Assembly (NCBI GenBank): GCA_012845835.1
Contig: JABAKD010000002.1
Location: 3,860,001-3,924,000 of the forward strand
Direction of reading: 5' to 3'
Origin: Undaria pinnatifida
Lineage: Eukaryota; Sar; Phaeophyceae; Laminariales; Alariaceae
DNA length: 64,000 nucleotides
Shown here: positions 54,447-64,000 of the stretch, piece after piece
Position numbering within the stretch: position 1 is the first letter of the stretch
How the letters are laid out: each line of letters opens with the position of its first letter
Made by a program: the position numbers and the translations under genes
The notes under the pieces: model-generated
The model's database searches: none
Told to the model about the DNA's origin: nothing
Seen by the model: only the letters and a program-made list of their open reading frames with translations

Positions 54447-54839
54447 AACACAGCCATTCAGACAATTACTTCGACAAAAAATGTGTTGCTAGCATCCCCC
54501 TGCCCGAACCACGCGTCTACATTATTTCTCGTTTTCCTAACCTAACAAAAAAAAATCGTCGAGAACCCAGAAAATACGGCGTGGTATATATATATTGGGA
54601 AGCAGGGTTGGCAGTATAAAGTGTTATCCCCTACCGTAACCGAAGCACGCGTCTATATTATCATCTAATAATGCTTTCCTAGCCCAAAACAAAAAAGTCA
54701 ACAGTTGTCAAACCCAGAAAACACGGCGGTGGTGCTGGGAAGCAGGTTGGCTGGAGAATCCCGTCACATGGTTGGAGTGACTTTGCACCTAAAGGCTATA
54801 ATATAATAATAATGCATGGTAGTGGGGGGGTCAACCATA

Positions 54840-55129
54840 GACGCATGCTACGACAGAGAGGCAGCGCGTTTGGCATGAAAATGTTTCTGAATTTGACGGA
54901 GCTCTTCCTTCACCCAAAATCTTCGGAAATAGGCCATTTTTTTTTTTCTTCCACGTCATTCTTATTGTTGTGTACCTCAGCCATGCATGGGGTTTTTCAT
55001 CCGGTTTCAGCTAGTAGTTATAGTTTTCTCCAAATTTACAAATCAGTTTTTGCGAGAGGTCTTAAGCTCCCAAATTGAGGAACCTTGCGGAAAAAAAAAC
55101 AGGTGCGCCTCTAGTGTAGCACACGCGTC
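54840..55129 (-). mobile_element. MITE copy 17
   Basis: The ends GACGCATGCTACGACAGAG and CTCTAGTGTAGCACACGCGTC; interior in reverse order with GAGAGGTCTTAAGCTCCC. The flanks CATA and CCTA are one mismatch from a 4-bp target duplication. Confidence 0.8.
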
Positions 55130-55182
55130 CCTACTATATCTACTACCGGGTTTAGTTTTCACTACTAGGCTCGCAAGAGTCA

Positions 55183-55469
55183 GACGCGCGTTTTACGATA
55201 AAGGTGAATCGCTCTATTTTTTTCTGACGTTCCTTGCAATTTTGGGAGCGCTTAAGACCTCTCCCAAAACCTCATTATTTTTGGAGAAAAGAAAACCTGC
55301 TGCCATAAAAGTCACATACATATATATATATATATATTCATTTTTGTCTAGGTACACAACGAGAATTATGCAAACAAAATTTCGTATTTCCGACGATTTT
55401 GGGTTAAGGAGCCCCGTCGTTCAGAAACCGTTTCAGACGAAATTTGTTACCTCTATCATGGCACGCGTC
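55183..55469 (+). mobile_element. MITE copy 18, exact 4-bp target duplication
   Basis: It starts GACGCGCGTTTTACGATAAA and ends CTCTATCATGGCACGCGTC. GTCA flanks both sides (55179-55182 and 55470-55473). A TA-rich microsatellite has grown at 55317-55338. Confidence 0.88.
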
Positions 55470-55839
55470 GTCACTCTGTACAGACAGAGCACGGACAATA
55501 TCACATTAGGCTCTAGTCCATATATTTTGAAGGCATACCGCAGCTTGCCAGATTTTCCATCATTCGTTGCGGATTCACACACATCGCGAATTTCAAACGC
55601 CCAAAAAGCTCAAGACCGCAAAGAAAGGAAACAGAGGGGGTGTCGCCCGCGGGAGTATCACCTCTGCTGAGCCACTGCAAAAAAAACACGCCCCCCCCCA
55701 AAAGTGACCCCTCTACCGTCGCCTGTAGATCTTTCGACATTCGTTATGGTAGAGACCTCTCGAACCATCTTCTTTTTTCTGAAGGTCCTTTTCCTTCCTC
55801 ACTTTTGGGGGAGAAATCATAGTCTATCCCACCCAAAAA

Positions 55840-56419
55840 GTCGCGTGCTACGCTAGAGGTGCAATACTTTTTTTTCTGAGGTTCCTCAGTTTACGAGGTC
55901 AAGACATGTCATTCTTGACCCAGAAACTGATAGATAGGGAGAAATGTAAAGCTGCTAGTAGACCGGATGAATAATCTCATGGCCTAGGTACACGAAGAGA
56001 ATAACGTAAATAAACGAAATGGCGTATTTCCGACGATTATGGGTTAATTAAGGAGCCCCGTCATTTCAGCTATCATTTCAGAGGGAAGGACTACCGAAAG
56101 CGCATGATAAGCCCCGCACGCTACGGTAGAGGCGCGCACCACATTGTTTCCGAGGCTCTTAACCTTTTGAGGAGCTCTCCATCATTCTTAACCCCAAAAA
56201 ACGACTTTTTTTGATCAATTTGAAAGTGCAACCCGCTGAATGAGCAAACTCGTGGCCTTCTCTTACTGAAAAAAGTAAAATCTTTTTTTGCAAAAAAAAA
56301 AATGAAAAAGGACGAAACTCGCACGAGTTTGGGTTAATGACGGAGCCCCCGTTGTCCATAAAACGATACAAAGCCAGAACAGGGCATTACCTCGATACTT
56401 GTGTATCGTGCCACGCGTC
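55840..56419 (+). mobile_element. MITE copies 19 and 20, diverged pair
   Basis: The first starts GTCGCGTGCTACGCTAGAGG at 55840 and runs through CTCATGGCCTAGGTACACG to about 56097. The second starts GCACGCTACGGTAGAGGCG near 56118 and ends TTGTGTATCGTGCCACGCGTC at 56419. Its interior is heavily diverged. Confidence 0.6.
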
Positions 56420-57571
56420 TTTGCAACCCGATGGATAAAGACATGGTCTACAGCAGTAGGCATACAAAAATACATACTTTACTATTAATATAAAAACACG
56501 AACGGAATTCCGACGAGTGTAGGTTAAGGAGGGGGAGCCCCGTCGTTCAGAGAACGACCCAGGCGTTCTGCAGATGGACGAAAACCGGTACACAAACGAA
56601 AGTGTATGGAGCTTAAGCTTTTTTTACCCGGATCCCCAGGAGGATCTAAAAAAAAAAAAAAAAAAAAAAAGACCCAGGCAAACAGTGGTATACCTTGCAA
56701 CACCTCTTTTTCGTAGCGCAGATCTTTGCAACCCCATGAAAAAAGCAATGGCCTGCAGTCGGCATCCAAACACACACATCATTTTTCATTGTGATGAACG
56801 CGCACGAACGGTATTCCGACAATTTTGGGTTCCCAGAAGAAAAAAATCGACATAATGTGGCGGTTCTGTTATCGTAAGATCATTCCGCGGTGGTAGAGGG
56901 GTTGCGCGTTTTGAGCCAAAAAAAAGTATACCTGTCCGGTTGAGCTCAAGTGAGGAACTACCGGTGGTGAGTCGTTCAACATACGGTACCTCCCCCCCCC
57001 ATCAACTTTTTTTTTGGTGTATTCGCCGGTTCAATACCAGCTCCCGGCCGTATCTTTCGAGATACGGTGCGCCTTGCCGCCCCGACGCCATCGTTTGATG
57101 GTCCTTCGCGCACAAGGAACTATGTTGAGACAATTTTTTCATAGCATCCTTTCCTCGTGGGATGACTCCGGCGTGAAAGTGTTCAAGAAAATCGCTGTTT
57201 ATTTTTGGGGGGGAGGCGGTATCGTGTAATCAGTCCGGTTAGTCCAATAATTCTACGTTTTCCTGGTCAGAACTAGGGCCGAGAAGTTCGGTTGGGTTGA
57301 GCGAACGGAGGCCTTCGAAGGCATGGTTCGGGCAATATGTAGAGCTCCTTCCTTCCTCGTGTCCAGCAGCCAGTCCAGCAGCCATGAAACGTTCGCTGAC
57401 GAAAATCGCTGCTTTTTCAGTTGGGGGGGGGGGGGGGGGGCAAGTCCTCTGACGATTTTTTGGCATTTCAAGAGTCAAGCAAGGAGCTCCTTCCGTCGTC
57501 GAAAACGGTTTGGGCCAAAAACATGTTACCGATATTTTAGCACAGTGTCCCCAGCAAAATAGGGCAGAGAT
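56420..57571. other. Unassigned stretch with dispersed motifs
   Basis: It contains ACCCGGATCCCCAGGAGGAT near 56626, shared with 11138-11155 in nearly the same form, and CGTGGGATGACTCCGGCG near 57157. There are also poly-A and poly-G runs. No gene is supported. Confidence 0.4.
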
Positions 57572-57870
57572 CCCCCGGTGGCGTATCAGGTTATCCTCGA
57601 GCCTGGCATAAGTCAGTTTCGGGAGTTCGAGCCCCCCCGAGTGCATAATCGATATACGTTTGTTGGGACTTTTTCTTGTGTGCACAATATGACTGGGGAA
57701 AGCGCGAGAGCGTGAGGTAGCAACACGCGATGAAAAATCGACCAGCAGTGGGATTGCTGAACCCTCTGCGCGATAAAAAACTGAAAGCAAGAACCGGGGG
57801 GGCAGAAGGGACGACACCTGTGAGAACACGGCTTTTGCCCAGAAGCTGGAAAGTAGAAGTGTGAGAAAAA
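57572..57870 (+). mobile_element. tRNA-derived SINE, copy S3
   Basis: Head CCCCCGGTGGCGTATCAGG, B-box GAGTTCGAGCCCC, body with GAAAGCGCGAGAGCGTGAGG and AACCGGGGGGGC, end block AGAAGCTGGAAAGTAG. It is collinear with S2. Confidence 0.8.
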
Positions 57871-58853
57871 AAACATATATTTTGCCAGACATGAAGGTGC
57901 CACCTTTGTCCCGATGCATTTTTCGATGGCAGCGGCGCTGATTACGCCGTGGCAGTCTTTGCGTTTATACTTGACATCGTCGCCCGGACTGTAGACTAGT
58001 TCCAGAGCCCCCTTTGGAATTCTGCCCCGACGCACATGCTACGAAAGAGGACGAAAAGGCTACGGTAGGGAGGGGGGGGGGGGGCTTGAGCCTTTTTTTT
58101 TTCTACCGCGGGTTTGAGCCACTCGTACGAGGGACTCTGTACCTCACCCGACAAAGGGCTTCACGCGATGGTGCTGCCGAAGCGTAGCTTACCATTCCGT
58201 TGCGGATTCATCTTGCAACCTTGAAACAACACGGAATAAACCTGAAACAGGAAACAAACAGGGAGGTCACTCGCGCGAGTCACCCCCGAGCCAAACGTGA
58301 CCTTCACTACCGCACGCAGCCTTAGTTAGAGATGTGGTATCATAAGACACTTCATCTATTTCTGAGAGTGGTCGCTTCACGACCTCTATCTATACCTCGC
58401 ACCAAAAGTCTATATTTTTCTTAGCACACTGAAACGCGAAGTTCGATGAACAGACTCCTGGTCTACGGGGGAAAAAAACAAAACAATCTTTTGTGAAAAA
58501 CAGAATCACGTTCCGACGACATCCATGGGAGCTGTACGACAGAAAATATCTATGTTTCACCCTGAAACTATTTCTTTTTGTAAACGTCGTACTCATCGCT
58601 CATTATAGATGAACCATCAATTCTGCTATTAAAAAAAAAAACAAATATGCGATGATTTTGGGTCAAGGCACCGCCCCGTCATTTGGAGACAATTTCACAC
58701 GAAAAGTGCCAATGTACGTTTATCATATGTAGCACGCGCCTCCCGCACCCTCGTCTCGAGGACAATTTCCACATTTAGCATGAGAAAGTGGGGATGGCTT
58801 TTCAGCCGCAATGAGCGGAGTTGCGCCGTGTGGAGGCCGATTTCTTCGTCCTC
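57871..58853. other. Region downstream of gene A, no further gene seen
   Basis: It contains a GGTCACTCGCGCGAGTCACC palindrome (58265-58284), a diverged MITE end near 58640-58740, and presumably the 3' UTR of gene A. No polyadenylation signal was called. Confidence 0.4.
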
Positions 58854-58991
58854 CTACTCGGTGGCGACCCTGATGACCACGCGGTAGTCTCCATTGCGCA
58901 TGGCCTTGTAAGCCTCGGGAGCATTGTCGATGCCCTCGTACACGACGGTCTTGGGCTTGATTCCGTGAATGTGGGCAAACTCGATGGTGTC
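58854..58991 (-). CDS. Zinc alcohol dehydrogenase gene A, last exon
   Basis: This 45-codon exon plus stop TAG encodes DTIEFAHIHGIKPKTVVYEG and ends RNGDYRVVIRVATE. That is the C-terminal end of the medium-chain ADH fold, where the chain returns from the Rossmann domain to the catalytic domain. The acceptor TCTTCTTCAG precedes GAC in phase 0, continuous with RDIQ at the end of the previous exon. It is on the same strand as gene B but upstream of it, so it must belong to a separate paralogue. The intron before it is 3.6 kb. Confidence 0.92.
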   Translation of the reverse strand, partial: DTIEFAHIHGIKPKTVVYEGIDNAPEAYKAMRNGDYRVVIRVATE

Positions 58992-59654
58992 CTGAAGAAG
59001 AGGAGAAATACGCACGGGGGGGGCGCACAATAGATTAACATGGCGATACAAGATACTACGCGTTAAGGTAAGACAGGATCCATACTGTTTTACTGAAGTT
59101 TTTTTTTCAGAGGGATCGAGACAAACTTTCATGCCGCACATTTTCGGATGGCATGATGCAATTGAACCCTTTTAGCAGCTTACTCCCGAGACACGGGACC
59201 AAAAATACTTGGAGCTAGAGTGGGAAACATTTACGACTCGAAAATGGTTGTGGTAGTGCTTTTAGGCGTGTTCGTTTCTAAAGGCCGGGGATGCGGGCTC
59301 GTTAACCCAACATCGTCGGCATGTCAAACCTCATTGTTGAGTAACATGATTTTGTTTTTCGACTACCTAGGCCATAGCTTTGTCCAGTTATGCGCGAGGT
59401 ACATAAAAGAGCTCTTCCTCGAGTGAGGGGGGTCTGAGACACAAAACGGCACACTTCTCTGCCCGTGAGCATGCGTCCTCTTGTGCTCAACATTTCTTAC
59501 AACAGTAATACGCCCGTGACCATGTGTTCTATGCTTAACAGTTGTTACAACAGTAATACCAGGTATTGCTGTTCGGACGGCATGTCCTTTAACCAAAACA
59601 AAAAAAAACTTGAAAAATATATAAAATACACCAGTAGTAGTATAGACTGATGAT

Positions 59655-59725
59655 GCGAACGTTGTCTATACCCTCGAACACGATGCCCTTGGGGGCTTGA
59701 TTCCGTGCGAGAGGCAGGTTGTCGA
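59655..59725 (-). pseudogene. Decayed duplicate of the gene A last exon
   Basis: The minus strand reads CACGGAATCAAGCCCC, then GGCATCGTGTTCGAGGGTAT and GACAACG. These parallel the HGIKP and VVYEGIDN segments of the real exon with a one-base insertion that breaks the frame. Homology fades on both sides, so the limits are approximate. Confidence 0.7.
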
Positions 59726-60897
59726 AACCAACATCAACAGGGCCTGCCTTTCACATTGTACACAGGGTCTTCCACACTGTACGAAGCAGATGGACTAATC
59801 TCTGAGCACATACTCCTAATACGACACGCAGCACGGCATAGACAGGCGCTCGGCATCACACCATTCCCAGTGTACCCGATGCCATCCGGGACCTATTCCC
59901 ATCTGCGACCTGACCAGAGGACTAAGTAAGGTAAGCGGGGTAGCCCCTCCTTTTCACTGTCAGGTTGGGCCACTCGCCCGAGCAACCCTGTGCCTACCTC
60001 AACCACAGAAAACTCAAGGCGCGATTCTTTTGGGGCAGCGTAGATAACTCTTCCATTCCGGGTTTCAAATCGAAAACACTAGGAGTCGTCCCACGGTAGG
60101 GGTTGCAGTTGTATGATTGCGCCAAAAGGTCCCTGGGCGATTGGGTTCCTCCCGTTAGGAACTGCCGGTCAATAAAGTAATTTTCCAAGAGTACATGTAT
60201 TTTGTTTTAGGAACAAAGGCATAGAGGCTTGGTCGGGTTTGTGCGAACGAATGCCTTCGAAGTCATTTTTCGGGTGAGATATTGAGTTCCTCACGTGCGG
60301 ACCTCAGGGACTGATTGATGCTGCTGCACAGCACCCCTACCGTGGGATGGCTCGTCTATAGTATTAGTTAATTCAACAAATGCAACCTCTACCGTGGGAT
60401 GGCTCTAAAAAAAAGACACACGACAGCTTCAGACCGGAGAGTAACAGGGGGTCACTCGCGCGAGCGACCCCCGGCCTAAGGCCACCCCGCACGGTAGAGG
60501 CGAACGCGAAAGTGTCTGAGCTGCCTTTCATAGCACGAGCCGAGCTCAATGAAGAAGCTAAGACCCAAAAACATGACTTCGAAGGCATTCATTCAATCAC
60601 ACGCAGTTCGACCAAATCAAGTCTATGCGACGGCGCTCTAGTACGAAAAAAATAAAATGTTACCCTTGTAAAGTATTCGGCTAACCGGGAGTCGGAAGTG
60701 GTGGGCTAGTTATACCAGTTTGTTGCCGAAGTGTTAACAGTGTATGATTCCATGCGAGTCGACGAGGGAATGAAGGGCCGAAGTCTTCTCGCGATGAAAA
60801 ACGAACGCGCGAACTTTAGTGGGGAAGGGGGGGGGGGGGCATCAGCCTGCTCAATGACTCTGGATCAGATTTTTTTTTTTTTTTCTTCTCCTCATGC

Positions 60898-61184
60898 TTT
60901 TACTTTCCAGCTTCTGGACAGGCGGTGGTCACAGGTGTCGTCCCTTCTCCCCCCCCCGATTCTGGCCTTCAGTTTTTTGTCGCGCATAGGGTGCAGCAAT
61001 CCCACTGCTCGTCGAATTTTTCATCGAGTGTATTGCCAACTCACGCTCTCGCGCTTTCCGCAAGTCAATTCGTGCGCAAGAAAAAGTCCCAACGAATATA
61101 TACGAGTATGCACTCGGCGGGGCTCGAACTCACGAAACTGACCTATACCAGGCTCGAGGCTAACCAGATACGCCACCGGGGCGA
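60898..61184 (-). mobile_element. tRNA-derived SINE, copy S4
   Basis: Minus-strand head CGGTGGCGTATCTGGTTAGC at its right end, B-box near 61125, and the conserved body with AGCGCGAGAGCGTGAG and a poly-G run. It ends in CCAGAAGCTGGAAAG. Confidence 0.8.
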
Positions 61185-61702
61185 CCGGCCTAGCTACAGA
61201 CTATGGAGGGAGAAGGAGAGAGAAATGGTGCACACGCGAAAAGAAAATAAATCCATATATCCATCTGGGATAAGCAAAAAATGAAGAAAAAAAAATGTCG
61301 AGTGTTGCGGGAAGAAAAATTGCAGCCTTTTGCATCCTTAAAACCGGCTGGGTCATTTGTCGCCCGTACTTGCCCCCGCTTGAGGAGCTTAACAGGACAG
61401 ACACGTTGGGCCCGAACGAGTGAATCCTGCCGTGGGATGACTACCAAAACTGACCCGAATCCTTGGTCGACCTGGTCCCAATCGGGATCTCATTCCACTC
61501 GCTACCTGATTCCGTTACATACGCGTGCGTGAAGAAATATAAATCAGATGTCCCCCTTCCAGCAGGAGGCTTCGGAGAGCGAGAGAGGCGAAGCGCGAGC
61601 CGCCACACACCACCTCTTCGGTCGACCATAGCCAGTTAAAACCAATTGAAAAGTTGCCGAAACGTGTGATGAAAAAAAAAAAAAAAAAAAAAAACCTGGT
61701 CG

Positions 61703-61974
61703 GACGCGTGCTGCGATAGAGAGGTGACATACTTTTTTTTCTGAGGCTTCCCTCAATTTCGGGAGCTTTGAGACTTCTCTCCCCAAAACCTGATCTGGAA
61801 AAAAATCAAATTGCTACACATACATACTGGATGAACAATCCCATGGCCTCGAGGCACACATCGAGAATCACGAAGAAAAAAAAAGGCGTGTTCTACAGAC
61901 GATTTGGGTTAACGAGCCCAGTCATTCAGAAAAAAAAACAGGCGAAAAGTGCTACCTCTATCGGAGCACGCGTC
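61703..61974 (+). mobile_element. MITE copy 21, exact 4-bp target duplication
   Basis: It starts GACGCGTGCTGCGATAGAGA and ends CTCTATCGGAGCACGCGTC. GTCG flanks both sides (61699-61702 and 61975-61978). The interior is in family order with CCCATGGCCTCGAGGCACAC. Confidence 0.88.
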
Positions 61975-62575
61975 GTCGACCACAGCAATCGAACCCGAGC
62001 TTACACGTTAATAGTTGCCGGGGGTGGGCACAAGACTCACTACCCCCGCCATGTCCAGTGATTCTCGGCGTTCTTCGCCTGGTAAAGAAGCTGGCTTGTT
62101 GCATAGAAGTTTACCCGTACACAGCGGAAGTAATAGCCGACTCACTTTCTAATTTCTTTACAAATTCGGTGAACAACTCGCCTCTGCGTCAAAACCGATC
62201 GCCGTGTCCCTACCAGGAATTAAGCGTGTAACGTAACGTACGCGCACCGTAAAAATCGTGGAGCATGCAAATGTGCCCCCAGCCAAGAGTTAATACTTTC
62301 GTTTTTGCTGGTTTTTTTTTCCAACATTCCCGACAACGTAAAAAGGCATCGCGTACGCGCACGTAAAAATCATGGAGATACAAAATGCGCGTTAGGCGAG
62401 GAACTAGTCCCCCCCCCCCCCCCTCCCCCTGTTATTTTGTATCCGACAGCGTAACGGCATCACGTCTAACGCCCCGTCCACTAACAAACATGAATCAGTA
62501 GAATGAACAACGAAGACTAAGGAACGCGTCGTATACACATAGTCAACTCCATCTAACGGAACCCCCTTCGCACAC

Positions 62576-62706
62576 CTGAATGTCGCGGCCGGTCCCAGTG
62601 AGATACCCCTGAACGGTCTTGCGATTCACGATGAGCTGCAACGGCGTCAAGACGATCTTCTCTTCAGAAATACCGAGAATCACGAGCGTGCCGTCTCGAG
62701 ATAGAC
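62576..62706 (-). CDS. Zinc alcohol dehydrogenase gene A, penultimate exon
   Basis: It encodes LSRDGTLVILGISEEKIVLT, then PLQLIVNRKTVQGYLTGT and GRDIQ. This is the end of the cofactor-binding domain, where family members read GxLVxLG, PLQLI and R-x-V-x-G. The donor GTGTGCG is phase 0 and matches the last exon. The 5' boundary is less sure. An AAG acceptor at 62708-62707 would give a split Gly codon before LSRD, but in-frame sequence continues about 15 codons further. The catalytic-domain exons of this gene lie beyond the right edge. Confidence 0.85.
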
Positions 62707-62814
62707 CTTGTCCAGTAGGATCGAAACGAGCAGTTCCGAAGACGTAACGTGAAGGGGGGGGGGGGTTGAGAGTAAGAGAGGGGGGGGGGGGGGGGGTTGA
62801 ACCTCGGGGTTGCG

Positions 62815-62965
62815 ATTGCGTTTTAGGGTCAGCTGTGACGGCCTAAACATGATGGTACCGTCGGAGATGCCGATGATTTACTATTAAAAAGGCGCGACCC
62901 CGGGATAGCCCTTGTCCAGCACAGGCGGTAACAAGTAGGTCCGAAAATTTTACGTGAGAGAGGGG
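62815..62965 (-). pseudogene. Decayed duplicate of the gene A penultimate exon
   Basis: The minus strand retains GGACAAGGGCTATC, then a stretch readable as IIGISDGTIMFRPSQLTLKR against ILGISEEKIVLTPLQLIVNR in the real exon. Stops (TAATAG) interrupt it. Homology extends into the upstream sequence (CTTCGGAAC against TTTCGGACC). It lies immediately upstream of the functional copy. Confidence 0.7.
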
Positions 62966-63078
62966 AGTGGTGTGGTGGGTTTGAAGTACAGCGCTCATTA
63001 AGCGACCAGCTTCATAAGGAAAATAGTGCACCTCTGTTGTAGCATGTTCCACATGGTTCAGCGGGGGGGGGGGGCACC

Positions 63079-63316
63079 AGATTTTTTCTGAGGTTCCTCA
63101 TTTTAGGAGGTTAAGACATGTCCTTCTTGACCCCAAGAACTGATTTGGACAAGAAATAAACCTGATTTATTGCGGATGAAAAATTCCATGGCCTAGGTGC
63201 ACAACGAGAATCAGGCAAAAAAAAAAGGTCTTTTTCCGACGATTTTGGGTTAAGGAGCCCCCACATTCAGAAACCGTTTCAGACGAAAAGTGCTGACCTC
63301 TATCGTAGAACGCGTC
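63079..63316 (+). mobile_element. MITE copy 22
   Basis: Interior in family order (CTGAGGTTCCTCATTTTAGG, TTCCATGGCCTAGGTGCAC, CCGACGATTTTGGGTTAAGG), ending CTCTATCGTAGAACGCGTC. The left end is obscured by a poly-G run. Confidence 0.75.
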
Positions 63317-64000
63317 GGGGGTGACAGGAAGAACGCATATGGCGGAGGGGGTCGGGGGGGGGGGGGGGGGGGGGGGGGGGTATTCTTACGGACCCGAAGC
63401 AATGGGAGAGAGGGTATTACACGTGCTGCGCTAGGGGTCACATGGCACTCACGAGTTGACTCGGAACGATTCTTTGTCCGCACAAGGATTCCTCAAACAT
63501 GGGGGGCAGAATTGCTTGGCAAATTTCCTTTTCGAAATGAATGGGGAAGCACCCTTGGAGGCAATCTCGTTGGAAACCCCTTTTTTGTGAGGCATCCCAC
63601 GGTAGGGGGTTCTTCGGCAGATTCTAACAACTTTCTGAGCTCCAACCGTGACGAGCCCTAAATCTCACCAGTCACCCGAAACATGACTTGGAACGCATTC
63701 GTTCGCGCAACCCAACCAAGCGTCTGCGCCCCAGTCATGAAACAAATCATGGTCGTAAAATTGTTAAGACTAAACCGGTAGTTCTTCGCTTGAGGAGCTC
63801 AACGGGCAAGGTATACCGTTTGTTGGCTAAAAAAAAAGTGAAGCCCCTATCAGTCTGTTTTTTTCTTTGCAATTAGTATTTTTCGTTGTGCATGCCTAAC
63901 AAACGGTCAGGTACGGAGCTTGAACCTCAGAAATAAATGGATGCACCTCTACCCCGTACCATGCGTGCGAACCGCCCAGAGACCCATGCTGCGATACAGG
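63317..64000. other. Unassigned right edge
   Basis: A 27-bp G run lies at 63354-63380. GAACGCATTCGTTCGCGCAA near 63692 belongs to a dispersed family also seen near 6900, 28560 and 60247. The last bases (CCATGCTGCGATACAGG) look like the start of another MITE. Confidence 0.4.

Larger units (their letters stand above)
58992..62575 (-). other. Gene A intron (3.6 kb)
   Basis: Donor GTGTGCG after 62576; acceptor CTTCAG at 58992. Inside are a decayed copy of the last exon, one MITE, one SINE, a palindromic block at 60447-60472 and poly-T and poly-A runs. Confidence 0.85.

Noticed and set aside
55513..55740. Possible exon on either strand around 55.5-55.7 kb
   Set aside because: Short frames without splice-site support or family motifs, between MITE copies.

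Overview
This window is repeat-dense nuclear DNA of a eukaryote. The evidence is spliced genes with GT-AG introns of several kilobases, long microsatellites, TTAGGG-like tracts and many transposons. The repeat types (a tyrosine-recombinase retroelement with split direct repeats, Copia and LINE fragments, a Helitron relic, tRNA-derived SINEs, miniature LTR elements) suggest a stramenopile such as a brown alga or relative. That placement is inference only.

Host genes: two zinc-dependent medium-chain alcohol dehydrogenase (ADH) genes lie head to tail on the minus strand and bracket the window. Gene B starts near 13745 and has three exons here (13745-13623, 9360-9268, 3179-3007); it continues beyond the left edge. 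Gene A supplies only its last two exons (62706-62576 and 58991-58854); the rest lies beyond the right edge. Each real gene A exon has a decayed duplicate nearby.

Mobile DNA, left to right: a miniature LTR element that carries an antisense tRNA-Ser copy next to its primer site (17145-17486); a deletion-derived Copia element with LTRs, primer site and target duplication (29783-32820); a Helitron relic with a spliced Rep/Hel N-terminus and a 3' hairpin plus CTAG end (about 35300-36593); an essentially complete 8.1-kb tyrosine-recombinase retrotransposon with A1-B1-A2-B2 split direct repeats (38506-46582), whose unoccupied target survives at 36671-37120; two miniature LTR elements joined LTR to LTR (48241-48990); and a 4.6-kb foldback structure with about 700-bp inverted arms around a dead LINE fragment (49161-53773).

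Two short families are spread throughout. One is a roughly 270-bp MITE with 20-bp inverted ends, in about 20 full or partial copies, one of which has grown an internal 57-bp minisatellite. The other is a tRNA-derived SINE in four copies. Tandem arrays with units of 56, 57, 87, 220 and 265 bp, telomere-like tracts and long simple repeats fill much of the rest. Most other open frames are low-complexity or antisense shadows and are not called.
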